Part shown: positions 50,918-59,521 of the stretch, one piece after another
Position numbering within the stretch: position 1 is the stretch's first letter
Layout of the letters: every line of letters begins with the position of its first letter
NCBI RefSeq assembly: GCF_000024545.1
Contig: NC_013947.1
Coordinates: 124,001-188,000, forward strand
DNA: 64,000 nt
Direction of reading: 5' to 3'
Source of the DNA: Stackebrandtia nassauensis DSM 44728
Lineage (GTDB): Bacteria > Actinomycetota > Actinomycetes > Mycobacteriales > Micromonosporaceae
Translations under genes and position numbers: made by a program
The notes under the pieces: model-generated
Databases searched by the model: none
Told to the model about the DNA's origin: nothing
Seen by the model: the letters and a program-made list of their open reading frames with translations, nothing else

Positions 50918-52249
50918 TCAGCCCACCTCGCAGACGGCTTCGGCCGGATCGGGTGCCCAGCAGGGGATCTTGAGGTCATCGAGAATGGACTGCAACTCGG
51001 CCGCCTGTTCGTCCACGACGGACTTGATCGATCGGTCGTCCAGGCAGATCTGCCGGAACGAGTTCTGGAACACCGCGGTGACCTCGCCGTCGCGTTCCCC
51101 GGTTCCCACCGGCGGCAGCGCCATGATCGCGTCCTTGGCCTCCCGCTGCGCGGTGATCGCCTCGGCGGCCAGCTTCGTCGCGCCCTCCAGGTCGTCGGGC
51201 AGTTCCGTGACGGACACCGGGAAGAAGGTGTTCTGCTTCAGCACCTCGATCTGTACGTCCGGTTCGGACAGTGACAGGATCGCGTCGGTGGCGCCGTCAG
51301 GATCGGGGGCGCCGTCGGGGATCGCCAACCCCGCGACCACCAGCATGTACCCCAAACCCTTGGGGCCCTTCGGAGACGGCACCAGCAGCCACTCGTCCGG
51401 ATTGCCCTTGGGCGCCTCGATGATGCGGGCGATGTGGTCCCAGGCGACCATGACCTCGCCCTTGGCCAACGGCTCCTGCATGTTGTCGTAGTTGGTGGAG
51501 GCGGGGACGAAGTTCGCCCACAGCTCCTTCATGTACTTCCACGCGTCGATGGCGTCCGCGCTGCGGAACGTCGTGACCTGCCCACCGGTGAAGCTCGGCA
51601 GCAGATGCCCCTGGACGAAGCGGGCGTACAGCCCGTCCGGCCCGGCGGGGAACCCGAAGACCGGGCTGCCGTTGGCCTTTCGCGCCGCGATCGCCCAGTC
51701 CAGGTACTGGTCGTAGGTCAGCGAGTTGACGTCGGCCCCCGAGGGCAGCCACTCTAGCGCCCGCTTGTGGACGGCGACCACATAGGACGCCTGCATCCAC
51801 GGGATGTACTTCGCGGTCGAACCCCCGGCCTTGGCCAACTCCAGCAGGTCCTTCGGATACTCGGCCTGCGCCAGCTTCCCCTTCAACAGCCCGTCTACGT
51901 CGGTGAACCGGTCGGCCAACGGCGCCAGTTCGCCGTGCATGGCCCCGGCCAGGCTCACCTGCACGCTCCCGGCCTCGGCCTGCGAGGTCAGCGTGGACGC
52001 GAACACGTTCCCCTCCACCGCGTTGTACGCCGCGTTGACCTTCGCGTCGGCCAGGACCTTCTCGAACCGCTGCTTCTCCTCCACCGGCGTGAACTGGGTG
52101 GACAGGAAGTCGAGGCTGCCGGCCTTGCCGCCGCTGGTGTTGAAACCCACGCAGGACGACAACAGCGGAACCGCCGCCAGCGCCGCCGCACCACCCAGCA
52201 GCGACCGGCGACTCAGGCCCGCGGGTGGGCGATGTGGCGACGTTGCCAT
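50918..52249 (-). CDS. Sugar-binding lipoprotein of the ABC importer
   Basis: 443 residues. The signal carries a twin-arginine motif (LSRRSLLGG) and a lipobox ending LSS-Cys, so it is probably a Tat-exported lipoprotein. The mature part has the periplasmic-binding fold of cluster 1 sugar binders (for example WLLVPSPKGPKGLGYMLVVA). The start is ATG 52249, 8 bases after GGAG. It is the first gene of the importer operon, divergent from the ROK regulator. Confidence 0.92.
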   Translation of the reverse strand: MATSPHRPPAGLSRRSLLGGAAALAAVPLLSSCVGFNTSGGKAGSLDFLSTQFTPVEEKQRFEKVLADAKVNAAYNAVEGNVFASTLTSQAEAGSVQVSLAGAMHGELAPLADRFTDVDGLLKGKLAQAEYPKDLLELAKAGGSTAKYIPWMQASYVVAVHKRALEWLPSGADVNSLTYDQYLDWAIAARKANGSPVFGFPAGPDGLYARFVQGHLLPSFTGGQVTTFRSADAIDAWKYMKELWANFVPASTNYDNMQEPLAKGEVMVAWDHIARIIEAPKGNPDEWLLVPSPKGPKGLGYMLVVAGLAIPDGAPDPDGATDAILSLSEPDVQIEVLKQNTFFPVSVTELPDDLEGATKLAAEAITAQREAKDAIMALPPVGTGERDGEVTAVFQNSFRQICLDDRSIKSVVDEQAAELQSILDDLKIPCWAPDPAEAVCEVG

Positions 52250-52292
52250 GGGGTGACTCCTCAATCCGGCCGGGCTGTCCGCCCGCCGACTT

Positions 52293-52336
52293 TTGTCAAC
52301 CAGCTGAACATAACTCCGCCATTCGCTCATTGTCAA
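52293..52336 (-). promoter_or_regulatory. Promoter and operator of the sugar ABC operon
   Basis: Read on the minus strand: -35 TTGACA (52331-52336), an 18-base spacer, and -10 TATGTT (52307-52312), close to consensus. The imperfect palindrome TGTTCAGCTGGTTGACA (52294-52310) covers the -10 edge and the start site. It is a good candidate for the operator of the divergent ROK regulator. Confidence 0.6.
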
Positions 52337-52362
52337 GATCACGCGCCGGGCAGAATGTCGGT

Positions 52363-53583
52363 ATGACCGCGATGCGCCCCTCCGGACGGTTCCCCGCCCA
52401 GGCAGCCAACACCCCCGGCCACCTGCTGAACCTCATCCGCAGCCGCGACAACTGGACCCGGCAGCAACTCCTGACCGCCACCGGCCTGTCCCGCACCACC
52501 CTGTTCTCCCGCCTCGGCCAGCTCTTCCGCTCCGGCTACGCCTACGAGTCCGGCGCCGCCCGCTCCACCGGCGGCCGCCCCTCCAGCCTGGTCCGCTTCG
52601 AAGACCGCGGCCGCGTCGTCCTCGTCATCGACCTGGGCCACCGCCACGGTCGCATCGCGATCACCACCGTCGGCGGCACCACGCTGCGCGAGACCCGACT
52701 GTCCATCGACATCGCCCAACCCCCCAAGACCCTGCTGCCGACCATCTACGACCAGGCCCAACACCTGCTCGACACCGGCACCGACGAGAAACTCGTCGGC
52801 GTCGGCGTCGCGGTACCCGGCCCGGTCTCACCCGTCACCGGGCACCTCACCGAAACCACGATCATGCCCGGCTGGCACCACTACCCCCTCAACGCCGAGA
52901 TGGCCGACCGCTGGGGCGTCCCGGTCCTGCTGGAGAACGACGCCCGGGCCTACGCCCTCGGCGAATCCGTCGAACGCCCCGACGCGAGCCCTCTGGTCGC
53001 GGTCAAATACGCCAACGGCATCGGCGCCGGAATCGTCCTGGACGGCCAACTCCTGTGCGGCGTGGGCGGGGCCGCCGGCGACATCGGCCACATCCGCATC
53101 ACCGACGCCCGCGGTCGCCGCTGCCGCTGCGGCCGCAACGGCTGCCTCGCCGCCTACGCGTCCGGCCACGCCCTCCTACGCCAACTCCGCCGCCCCACCG
53201 ACACCACGGTCGACGACCTGGCCACCACCATGGCCACCCACCAACCCACCGAAACCGCGGTCCGCGCCGCCGCCACCCTCCTGGGCCGCACCCTCGCCAG
53301 CCTCGTCGCCACCCTCAACCCCCAGCTCATCGTCCTGGGCGGAGTCCTGGGCCGCACCCCCGCCGTAGTGGAAGAAGTCCGCTCCCAAATCCACACCCTC
53401 GCCATCGACCGAGTCACCACCCCCCTCTCCGTCACGGCCAGCACGGCCCACCACCCGGTCGGCACCGGCCTCACCGCCCTGGTTACGGGCCACGTCTACG
53501 CCCCCGACAACGTCGACGCCACCCTCACCGCCCAACCGACCACGGCCGATACCCGGTCGACACCGCCCCACCGAGCCCCGTAA
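52363..53583 (+). CDS. ROK-family transcription regulator
   Basis: 406 residues. The N-terminal winged helix reads NWTRQQLLTATGLSRTTLFS. The ROK domain has GVGVAVPGPV and the ENDARA motif. The zinc site includes CRCGRNGC (His plus three Cys). ROK repressors sense a sugar or sugar phosphate. Here the divergent ABC importer and hydrolase operon is the clear target. The start is ATG 52363. The -10 box of the downstream tRNA overlaps its stop codon. Confidence 0.9.
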   Translation: MTAMRPSGRFPAQAANTPGHLLNLIRSRDNWTRQQLLTATGLSRTTLFSRLGQLFRSGYAYESGAARSTGGRPSSLVRFEDRGRVVLVIDLGHRHGRIAITTVGGTTLRETRLSIDIAQPPKTLLPTIYDQAQHLLDTGTDEKLVGVGVAVPGPVSPVTGHLTETTIMPGWHHYPLNAEMADRWGVPVLLENDARAYALGESVERPDASPLVAVKYANGIGAGIVLDGQLLCGVGGAAGDIGHIRITDARGRRCRCGRNGCLAAYASGHALLRQLRRPTDTTVDDLATTMATHQPTETAVRAAATLLGRTLASLVATLNPQLIVLGGVLGRTPAVVEEVRSQIHTLAIDRVTTPLSVTASTAHHPVGTGLTALVTGHVYAPDNVDATLTAQPTTADTRSTPPHRAP

Positions 53584-53586
53584 GAT
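53557..53586 (+). promoter_or_regulatory. Probable promoter of tRNA-Trp
   Basis: -35 TCGACA (53557-53562), an 18-base spacer, and -10 TAAGAT (53581-53586) lying across the stop codon of the ROK gene. It places the transcript start about 20 bases before the tRNA. Confidence 0.55.
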
Positions 53587-53615
53587 GTCCGAAGCCGATG
53601 GGCAACCATCAGCGG

Positions 53616-53688
53616 AGGGGTGTGGCGCAATTGGAAGCGCAACGGTCTCCAAAACCGTAGGTTGCAGGTTCGAGTCCTGTCACCCCTG
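53616..53688 (+). tRNA. tRNA-Trp (CCA anticodon)
   Basis: 73 bases. The acceptor stem AGGGGTG pairs with CACCCCT, the discriminator base is G, and the anticodon loop CTCCAAA (53647-53653) has the anticodon CCA at 53649-53651 on a 5-bp stem. The T arm is GCAGG-TTCGAGT-CCTGT. CA follows the discriminator; a full CCA is not encoded. In many actinobacteria tRNA-Trp is next to secE-nusG; here it stands alone. Confidence 0.95.
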
Positions 53689-53695
53689 CAAATAT

Positions 53696-53737
53696 CGAAA
53701 AGCCCGTGACCGGTGGCAACCGGTCACGGGCTTTTCG
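53696..53737. terminator. Terminator of tRNA-Trp and the convergent membrane gene
   Basis: Perfect 19-bp arms (53696-53714 and 53719-53737) with a 4-base loop ggca. Runs of A and T at the base give a T-stretch in both directions, so it is a bidirectional terminator. Confidence 0.93.
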
Positions 53738-53743
53738 GTGTGG

Positions 53744-54439
53744 TTAGCGGGTCGGAGCGGGGGCCGGGGTCGGGACTGGCGTTTGGCGTGCGGCGCGGCT
53801 GCGGAGCAGGGCGCCGCCGAGGGTGGCGAACCAGATGACGTTGATCAGGCCGATGCTGGCGACCGCTCCCCAGCCGTTGGCGGCGTAGAAGTTGGCGGCG
53901 TTCATTCCGAAGAAGAGGGAAGGGACCAGGGCCAGGTTGGTCAGGGCGAGGATGATGTTGCCGGTCAGGACCCAGCGGCGCAGCAGGCCGGTGCGGGCCG
54001 CGCTGATGGTCAGGGTGATGAGGAAGGCGGCGACCAGGCCGCGGGCTATCGGGCCGTGCAGGAGGACCATGCCGGCGGCGAGCGGGCCGTCGACCGTGGG
54101 GTCCATGTCGGAGTTCGGTTTCCACAGGGAGGTGCCGACTTCGAGGGAGGCCGAGACCAGGGTGACGGCGACGTAGGTCAGTAGGGACGTGACGGCGATG
54201 GAGCCGGAGAGTCCGGCGTCGCCGCCTCGGGCTTGGCGCAGTAGGCGGGCCAGACCGGCGCCGAAGATGAGGAAGCCGATGAAGGTCGTGACGGTGATGA
54301 GGTTGCGGCCCAGGACGTTCTCGGGTGGCGGGGCGCCGTCGTAGACGAAGTACAGACCCACCATGAGGATGGACAGGACTCCGGAGAGAAGTCCAGCGAG
54401 GCCGGTGGTGATGCGGTCGGATTTGCTGATTGCGGACAC
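53744..54439 (-). CDS. Polytopic membrane protein, function unknown
   Basis: 231 residues with about six membrane helices, of the pattern GLLSGVLSILMVGLYFVYDG then repeated hydrophobic stretches. The tail is Pro/Thr-rich (TPVPTPAPAP). No family is named. The gene is followed at 28 bp distance by another small membrane gene on the same strand upstream, so both may be co-transcribed. The GC and codon bias differ little from those of its neighbours. Confidence 0.7.
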   Translation of the reverse strand: MSAISKSDRITTGLAGLLSGVLSILMVGLYFVYDGAPPPENVLGRNLITVTTFIGFLIFGAGLARLLRQARGGDAGLSGSIAVTSLLTYVAVTLVSASLEVGTSLWKPNSDMDPTVDGPLAAGMVLLHGPIARGLVAAFLITLTISAARTGLLRRWVLTGNIILALTNLALVPSLFFGMNAANFYAANGWGAVASIGLINVIWFATLGGALLRSRAARQTPVPTPAPAPTR

Positions 54440-54467
54440 GGGGGTTCCTTTCGGAGGGTGGGTGGGG

Positions 54468-54818
54468 TTAGGCGGAGACGTTGGGCTGGTTGGCGGCGGT
54501 GTCAGGTCGGGGTGTGCCGGGGATGAGGCGGTGGGCCATGGTGAATCCGGCGACGAGGAGGGTGGAGGCCGCGACCGTCCACAACCACCAGGGGGCGTCG
54601 AGGTCGCCGCCGATGACTCCGATCATCAGCCAGACGATGACCTGGACGACGGTTCCGAAGATGCCGAGCAGGGCGGTTGCCTGGCGGGCAACGAGCAGGG
54701 AGCGCTGGGGTGACTTCGGCGGTGCGGTGACCGGGGCGAAGATCTCGCGGCCGAAGGAGGTCAGTCGGGAGAGGAACGAGGTGGTCTGTCCTGAGTGGGT
54801 TTTGTTCGTGTTTTCCAT
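54468..54818 (-). CDS. Small two-helix membrane protein
   Basis: 116 residues with two membrane segments (about 47-70 and 77-95) and a polar N-terminus. ATG 54818 was chosen as start; an open frame upstream is weakly supported. It is upstream of the polytopic membrane protein in the same direction and divergent from the NarL-type two-component system. Function unknown. Confidence 0.6.
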   Translation of the reverse strand: MENTNKTHSGQTTSFLSRLTSFGREIFAPVTAPPKSPQRSLLVARQATALLGIFGTVVQVIVWLMIGVIGGDLDAPWWLWTVAASTLLVAGFTMAHRLIPGTPRPDTAANQPNVSA

Positions 54819-54948
54819 GGCTCCAGCGTCGCCGCGACGGAGGGGTTGGCGCATCGCCAGATCTGGTAGTCCCGTTGACGAAAGTTGTACGTCGCGCGAT
54901 GCGAAAGATTGACGCAGGTCGTAGCCGTACGCGTCTACGCTCGGCAGC

Positions 54949-56112
54949 GTGATGGAACGCGACGCCGAGGCCGAGCCCGCTGACACCTCGACGGGGGGTC
55001 GGTGGGATCCGGCTGGGCTTGTTCTCACCGTGCTGCCCGCGCTGGCTGCTTTTGCCGGGGGGCTGGCGCAGTTGTATTGGGTGCTGCTGGCCGGGCCCGT
55101 GGGGACGATGCGTTGGGTCGATATCGGGTGTGGGGCGGCGGCGTGTTTCGTGTTGCTGTTTCGGAGTCGCGCCAGGACCGGGATCGCGATCGCGTTGGCC
55201 GTTGTCGCCGCGTTCGCCGCTACCGGGGGTGTGGCGAATATGGTGGCGCTTTACGGGGTGGCCCGGTATCGGCGGTTGCCGGTGGCGTTGGCCGTGGGGG
55301 CCGCGGATGTGTTGGCCGGGTATTGCTTTTGGCTTGTTTATCCGGAGAACAACAAGTTGTCGCTGACGTTGGTCGTGAATGTCGCGATTGTGGCCGCGAT
55401 CGTGGCTTGGGGGGCGATGCGGCAGACGCAGGAGTCGTTGTTGTTGTCGTATCGCGAGCGGGCCGAGCGCGCGGAACGGGAGCAGCGGTTGCGGGAGACT
55501 CAGATTCGGCAGGCGGAGCGGACCCGGATCGCTCGGGAGATGCATGATGTTGTTACGCACCGGATTTCGCTGGTCGCACTGCATGCCGGGGGGTTGATGG
55601 TCGATCCGGAGCCGAAGATCGATGTTGTTCGCGGTTCGGCCGAGTTGATCTATGGTTCCGCGCGGCAGGCGTTGGAGGAGTTGAGGTTGGCGCTTGGGGC
55701 TTTGCGGGCGGACGAGCCGACTTCGCTTGAGCAGCCCGGGTTGGATCGGATTCAGGATCTGGTCGAGGACGCGCTGCGGGCCGGGCAGGAGGTGGAGTTG
55801 GACATGGATCCGGCTATCGTCGAGACGGCGCCACCGGGTATTGGCCGCGACGCCTATCGTTTCGTCCAGGAAGGACTCGCCAATGTCCGTAAGCACGCAC
55901 CGAACGCTGTCGCCGTGGTGACGGTGGCCGCCGCCGATGGGGTGTTGCGGGTGCGGGTGGTCAACGAGATGGTGGACGGGTCGTTGGGGGTGCCGGGGGC
56001 CGGGGCGGGGTTGATCGGGTTGCGGGAACGTGCTGATCTGGCTGGCGGGACGTTGAGCCACGGGCCGGTTGACGGGCGTTTCGAGCTGGTGGGGGAACTG
56101 CCGTGGACGTGA
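54949..56112 (+). CDS. NarL-type sensor histidine kinase
   Basis: 387 residues, GTG start. Five or six N-terminal membrane helices (20-155) form a sensor without an outer domain. HisKA_3 has the phospho-acceptor His199 in REMHDVVTHR. The ATPase domain has VQEGLANVRKHA and GLIGLRERADLAGG. It pairs with the next gene, which it overlaps by 10 bp. Codons use more GGG, TTG and T-ending triplets than neighbouring genes, a mild sign of different origin. Confidence 0.92.
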   Translation: MMERDAEAEPADTSTGGRWDPAGLVLTVLPALAAFAGGLAQLYWVLLAGPVGTMRWVDIGCGAAACFVLLFRSRARTGIAIALAVVAAFAATGGVANMVALYGVARYRRLPVALAVGAADVLAGYCFWLVYPENNKLSLTLVVNVAIVAAIVAWGAMRQTQESLLLSYRERAERAEREQRLRETQIRQAERTRIAREMHDVVTHRISLVALHAGGLMVDPEPKIDVVRGSAELIYGSARQALEELRLALGALRADEPTSLEQPGLDRIQDLVEDALRAGQEVELDMDPAIVETAPPGIGRDAYRFVQEGLANVRKHAPNAVAVVTVAAADGVLRVRVVNEMVDGSLGVPGAGAGLIGLRERADLAGGTLSHGPVDGRFELVGELPWT

Positions 56113-56768
56113 CCACGACGTCGGTGTTGCTCGTCGATGACGATCCCATGGTGCGCAACGGGTTGCGCATGGTTTTGCGTGCCGATCCCGGCATCGTGGT
56201 GGTGGGTGAGGCCGGGAACGGGCGGCAGGCGGTCGATCAGGCTCGGGAACTGCGGCCGGACGTCGTGTTGATGGATCTGCAGATGCCGGTGATGGACGGG
56301 GTGGCGGCCACTCGTGAACTGCGCGGGTTGCCGGACGCACCGGCTGTGTTGGTTCTGACGACGTTTCACCTGGACACGTACATCCTCGACGCGTTGGGCG
56401 CGGGGGCCAGCGGGTATCTGCTCAAGGACATTCCGCCGACGGAGATCGCCCGCGCCGTGCAGATGGCCGCCGCCGGGGAGTCCGTCTTCTCGTCCTCGGT
56501 CACCCGGAGTCTGGTGCAGCGGGTCGCCAGCCCGGCCACCGATCCGAAGATCGAGGCAGCGCGTGCCGCACTGGCGGCGCTCACCGAACGGGAGCGCGAG
56601 GTCGCCGCCGCCGTGGCTGCCGGGAAGTCCAACGCCGCCATCGCCTCCGAGATGTTCATGAGCGAGGCCACGGTGAAGACCCACGTGTCGCGGATCCTGA
56701 CCAAGACCCGCAGCCAGAACCGGGTGCAGATCGCGCTCACCGTCTACCGGGCGTCCGGCGTCCGCTGA
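56103..56768 (+). CDS. NarL/LuxR-family response regulator
   Basis: 221 residues, GTG start. The receiver has VDDDPMVRNG and phospho-acceptor Asp58 (VVLMDLQMP). The C-terminal HTH is LTEREREVAAAVAAGKSNAAIA then SEATVKTHVSRIL. It is coupled to the kinase. Targets may include the divergent small membrane proteins, as this kinase family often controls neighbouring membrane or transporter genes. Confidence 0.93.
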   Translation: MDVTTTSVLLVDDDPMVRNGLRMVLRADPGIVVVGEAGNGRQAVDQARELRPDVVLMDLQMPVMDGVAATRELRGLPDAPAVLVLTTFHLDTYILDALGAGASGYLLKDIPPTEIARAVQMAAAGESVFSSSVTRSLVQRVASPATDPKIEAARAALAALTEREREVAAAVAAGKSNAAIASEMFMSEATVKTHVSRILTKTRSQNRVQIALTVYRASGVR

Positions 56769-56772
56769 AACC

Positions 56773-57945
56773 TCAGCCGAGCGTGGACAGGTCGCGGTGC
56801 TCGAGCTGGCGGTTGAACAGCTTCTCGTAGTCGGCGACCACTTCCTCGGGGACGTAGCGTCCCGCGGTGCGGCGTGCCGTTCGCGAGCAGCGTCGCCACA
56901 GCGCCCGGTCCTCGATGAGACGGCACAGTGCCGCCCCGAACCGCTCCGCGTCGCCGACAGGGCACAGTAGACCGTCCTCGCCGTCGGTGATGATCTCCGG
57001 TGGGCCGTAACGGCAGTGCGTGGACACCACGGGGAGTCCGAAGTGCATCGCCTCGATGACGGTCAGGCCGAAGGACTCGAAATCGGACGACAGCGCCGCG
57101 ATCCCGCCGGCGGCCCACTCCCGGTCCATCGGCGTGATCATGCCGGGCAGTGATACCCGGTGTGACAGGCCGAGTCGCTGGATCTGGGCGCGCAGTCCAT
57201 CGAGTTGCGAGCCGTCGCCGACGACTCGCAACCTCCATTCCGGATGGTGACGGTGCACGATGGCGAACGCGTCGATCAGCATCGCGAAGTTCTTGGCCGG
57301 TTCGAGACGTCCGGCCGCCACGATGACCCGGTTGTCGGGCCGCCGCGCGCGTCGCGGTGGCGCCGGTACCGAGTTGGGGATGCGGGTGACCCGGGATGCC
57401 AGGTGCGGCAGTTCCCGGCGATGTCGGGCCGCGTCCCGTTGGGTGAGCGTGACCACCGCGTCCATGCGTTCGTAGGCGCGCGACAGTTCGGCCCGCAGTG
57501 AGGGCTCGTGGTGTTCGTAGAACATGTGCTCCTGCGCGACGGTGATCGCGCCTCGCGGTGCCAGGGCGGCGAGGCAGACATTGAGACCGGGCGTGGTACC
57601 CACCACCACGTCGGCCTCGCAGTCGTTCAGGAACTCGGTGAGCCGCGCGTCCACCAGTTCGGTGTACGCGTGCTCGTAGAAGGTGTCGCCACGGGGATGG
57701 ATGCGGGACGGACGTTTCCGCAGCGCGCTGTCGCGCGTCGATCTTCGCCTCCCGTCGACCTCGTCGACGAGCGTCACCACCTCCACCCGGGGATCGACGT
57801 CGAATCGTGGACGGGAACTGAGCCTGAATATCGCCGCGATCCGCACCCCGTGACCGCGCGCCGCCAGGGCGGAGGCGGTGGTCAGGGTGGCGCGGGTGAT
57901 GCCGCCGACGCGGTCCAAGCTGTGGACCAGGAACGTAACCTTCAT
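56773..57945 (-). CDS. Family 4 glycosyltransferase
   Basis: 390 residues, GT-B fold. The N-terminal sugar-acceptor domain contains SLDRVGGITRATL. The C-terminal domain begins VIVAAGRLEPAKNF and ends with the E-x7-E motif ESFGLTVIE. It transfers a sugar from a nucleotide or lipid donor with retention of configuration. Relatives act on cell-wall glycans and lipids. It stands alone, so no acceptor can be named. Confidence 0.88.
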   Translation of the reverse strand: MKVTFLVHSLDRVGGITRATLTTASALAARGHGVRIAAIFRLSSRPRFDVDPRVEVVTLVDEVDGRRRSTRDSALRKRPSRIHPRGDTFYEHAYTELVDARLTEFLNDCEADVVVGTTPGLNVCLAALAPRGAITVAQEHMFYEHHEPSLRAELSRAYERMDAVVTLTQRDAARHRRELPHLASRVTRIPNSVPAPPRRARRPDNRVIVAAGRLEPAKNFAMLIDAFAIVHRHHPEWRLRVVGDGSQLDGLRAQIQRLGLSHRVSLPGMITPMDREWAAGGIAALSSDFESFGLTVIEAMHFGLPVVSTHCRYGPPEIITDGEDGLLCPVGDAERFGAALCRLIEDRALWRRCSRTARRTAGRYVPEEVVADYEKLFNRQLEHRDLSTLG

Positions 57946-58102
57946 GTGACCCCTGTAAACCTTGCTGGAGAAGGAAAGTCCGACGCCTATCAGGATTTCT
58001 GGGTCAGGGTCGTTCCTCTGTCGGATATCCGCGAATTATGAGTCGGATAAGGGCATGACAGGGGGCCGGGCATCTGTCAGACGCTGCGGTGGGATTGCAC
58101 GG

Positions 58103-58132
58103 TTGACGGTATACCTTCGTTGCCGTTATATT
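58103..58132 (+). promoter_or_regulatory. Promoter of the leaderless padR gene
   Basis: -35 TTGACG (58103-58108), an 18-base spacer, and -10 TATATT (58127-58132). Transcription is expected to start at or next to the padR ATG (58140), so the message would be leaderless. No Shine-Dalgarno precedes the ATG. Confidence 0.7.
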
Positions 58133-58139
58133 GTCGTAC

Positions 58140-58514
58140 ATGACTGGCCCACTCCGAGAACCCACGTTCTTGATACTCACCGCGTTGGCCCGGGAGCCGT
58201 TGCACGGCTACGGGATCGTCACCGAGGTCTCGCAGCTGTCCGAAGGCCGGGTCGGCCTGCGCCCGGGCACCCTGTACGGCGCGCTCGACCGGCTGCGCGA
58301 GGACGGCCTGGTGGCCTCCGACCGCGAGGAGGTCGTGGACGGCAGGCTCCGGCGCTACTACCGGCTCACCGACGAGGGCGCGGCCACGTTGCGCGAAGCC
58401 GTCGAGCAGACGCGTCGCAACGTCGACGCCGCCGCGAAACGGCTGCGCGCCTTCCCGTCCCCGTCGTTCGACACTCCCCGAACCGCACACCGACTGGCAG
58501 GAGGAACGGCTTGA
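58140..58514 (+). CDS. PadR-family transcription regulator
   Basis: 124 residues. The PadR winged helix is clear: LREPTFLILTALAREPLHGYGI, then LYGALDRLREDGLV and LRRYYRLTDEGAATL. PadR proteins usually repress a neighbouring membrane or transport gene; the next gene overlaps it by 4 bp (TTGA). The transcript is probably leaderless. An in-frame TTG nine bases earlier lies in the -10 region and is not used. Confidence 0.88.
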   Translation: MTGPLREPTFLILTALAREPLHGYGIVTEVSQLSEGRVGLRPGTLYGALDRLREDGLVASDREEVVDGRLRRYYRLTDEGAATLREAVEQTRRNVDAAAKRLRAFPSPSFDTPRTAHRLAGGTA

Positions 58515-59464
58515 CCACGAATCACGAGGTACTGGAGCAGCGCTACCGGCGGCTGCTTCGCGTCTACCCTGGACGCTACCGCCGCGAGCGGGGCGAGGAG
58601 ATCGTCGGCACCTATATGGACTGCGCGGCCGAGGACCGCAAGCGACCCACCTTGGCCGATGTCGGCGACATCGCCAAGGCCGGGCTGCTGCAACGGCTCC
58701 GCCACGCCCCCGAAGGACTGCCCGGCGGGATGCGAGTGGCCGCCGCGGCGGCGCTGAGCGTGGTCACGGCGGTGTCGTTCGTGTTCACGCTCCGGGTCGA
58801 GATGAGCCCACCGCCGGGCGGCACCGAGTTCGACACCTTCGGGGCGTTCCAGAGCCCGGCCGTGATCCTGTGGGCACTGTGGATGGCGGTGGGACTGTCG
58901 GCGGCCTTCCTGCCCGGGCGCGTCACCCGGGGCCTGGTGCTCGTGCCGATGGCCGCCACGCTCGCCTACATCCCGATCGCCTACCTGACCTACTACGCCT
59001 CGCCGCCGATGTTCTCGGTGATCCCGCTGGCGGTCTTCGGAGCCCTGGTGCTGGCCTGGCCGAAGACTCCGCACTGGACGATGCGAGTGGCGCCACCGGT
59101 GAGCCTGCTGTTGGCGCTGGGCGCCTTCGGGATCACCGAACCGCACCGGACGTATCGCACCGGCGACGTCGTCCTGGACCTGCCGGTTCTCGTGCTGCTT
59201 GCGCTGGGCGCCATAGTGATCGCCGGTGTGGTCGAGTACTTCACCCGCCGGACCACCCGCACCCTGTGGGCGGCTTCGGTGTTGCTGCTTCCCGCGGTTT
59301 GGTTCGCCACCTACTCACTGGCGGGCACCAGGATGTCGGCCGGTGACTGGAACGTGGCGGCGAGCGGTACCTACGTCACGACGGCGGTCAACTTCGGGCT
59401 CATGGCGCTGGCGATACCGCTGGTCGCTCTGGCCTGGAGCCATTGGCGGGCCGCCAAACGCTGA
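58511..59464 (+). CDS. Polytopic membrane protein coupled to PadR
   Basis: 317 residues, TTG start behind AGGAGG (58499-58504) and overlapping the padR stop. The N-terminal ~70 residues are cytoplasmic (EQRYRRLLRVYPGRYRRERGEEI), the signature seen in PadR-linked membrane proteins. About eight membrane helices follow. Function unknown; the PadR pairing suggests an envelope-stress or drug response role. Confidence 0.78.
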   Translation: MTTNHEVLEQRYRRLLRVYPGRYRRERGEEIVGTYMDCAAEDRKRPTLADVGDIAKAGLLQRLRHAPEGLPGGMRVAAAAALSVVTAVSFVFTLRVEMSPPPGGTEFDTFGAFQSPAVILWALWMAVGLSAAFLPGRVTRGLVLVPMAATLAYIPIAYLTYYASPPMFSVIPLAVFGALVLAWPKTPHWTMRVAPPVSLLLALGAFGITEPHRTYRTGDVVLDLPVLVLLALGAIVIAGVVEYFTRRTTRTLWAASVLLLPAVWFATYSLAGTRMSAGDWNVAASGTYVTTAVNFGLMALAIPLVALAWSHWRAAKR

Positions 59465-59474
59465 CGCGAGACTT

Positions 59475-59517
59475 CGGACCGGTGTGGACGCTTGGCGTCC
59501 ACACCGGTCCGTTTCGT
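59475..59517. terminator. Terminator of the padR operon
   Basis: Perfect 16-bp arms (59475-59490 and 59496-59511) with a 5-base loop, followed by GTTTCG. It lies between convergent genes and may serve both. Confidence 0.85.
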
Positions 59518-59521
59518 CGGG

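Noticed and set aside
53616-53737. Integrated element at tRNA-Trp
   Set aside because: No integrase, no duplicated 3' tRNA fragment and normal chromosomal genes on both sides.
54502-56340. 612-codon open frame on the minus strand
   Set aside because: Antisense to the sensor kinase and response regulator; His/Arg/Pro-rich with no motif.
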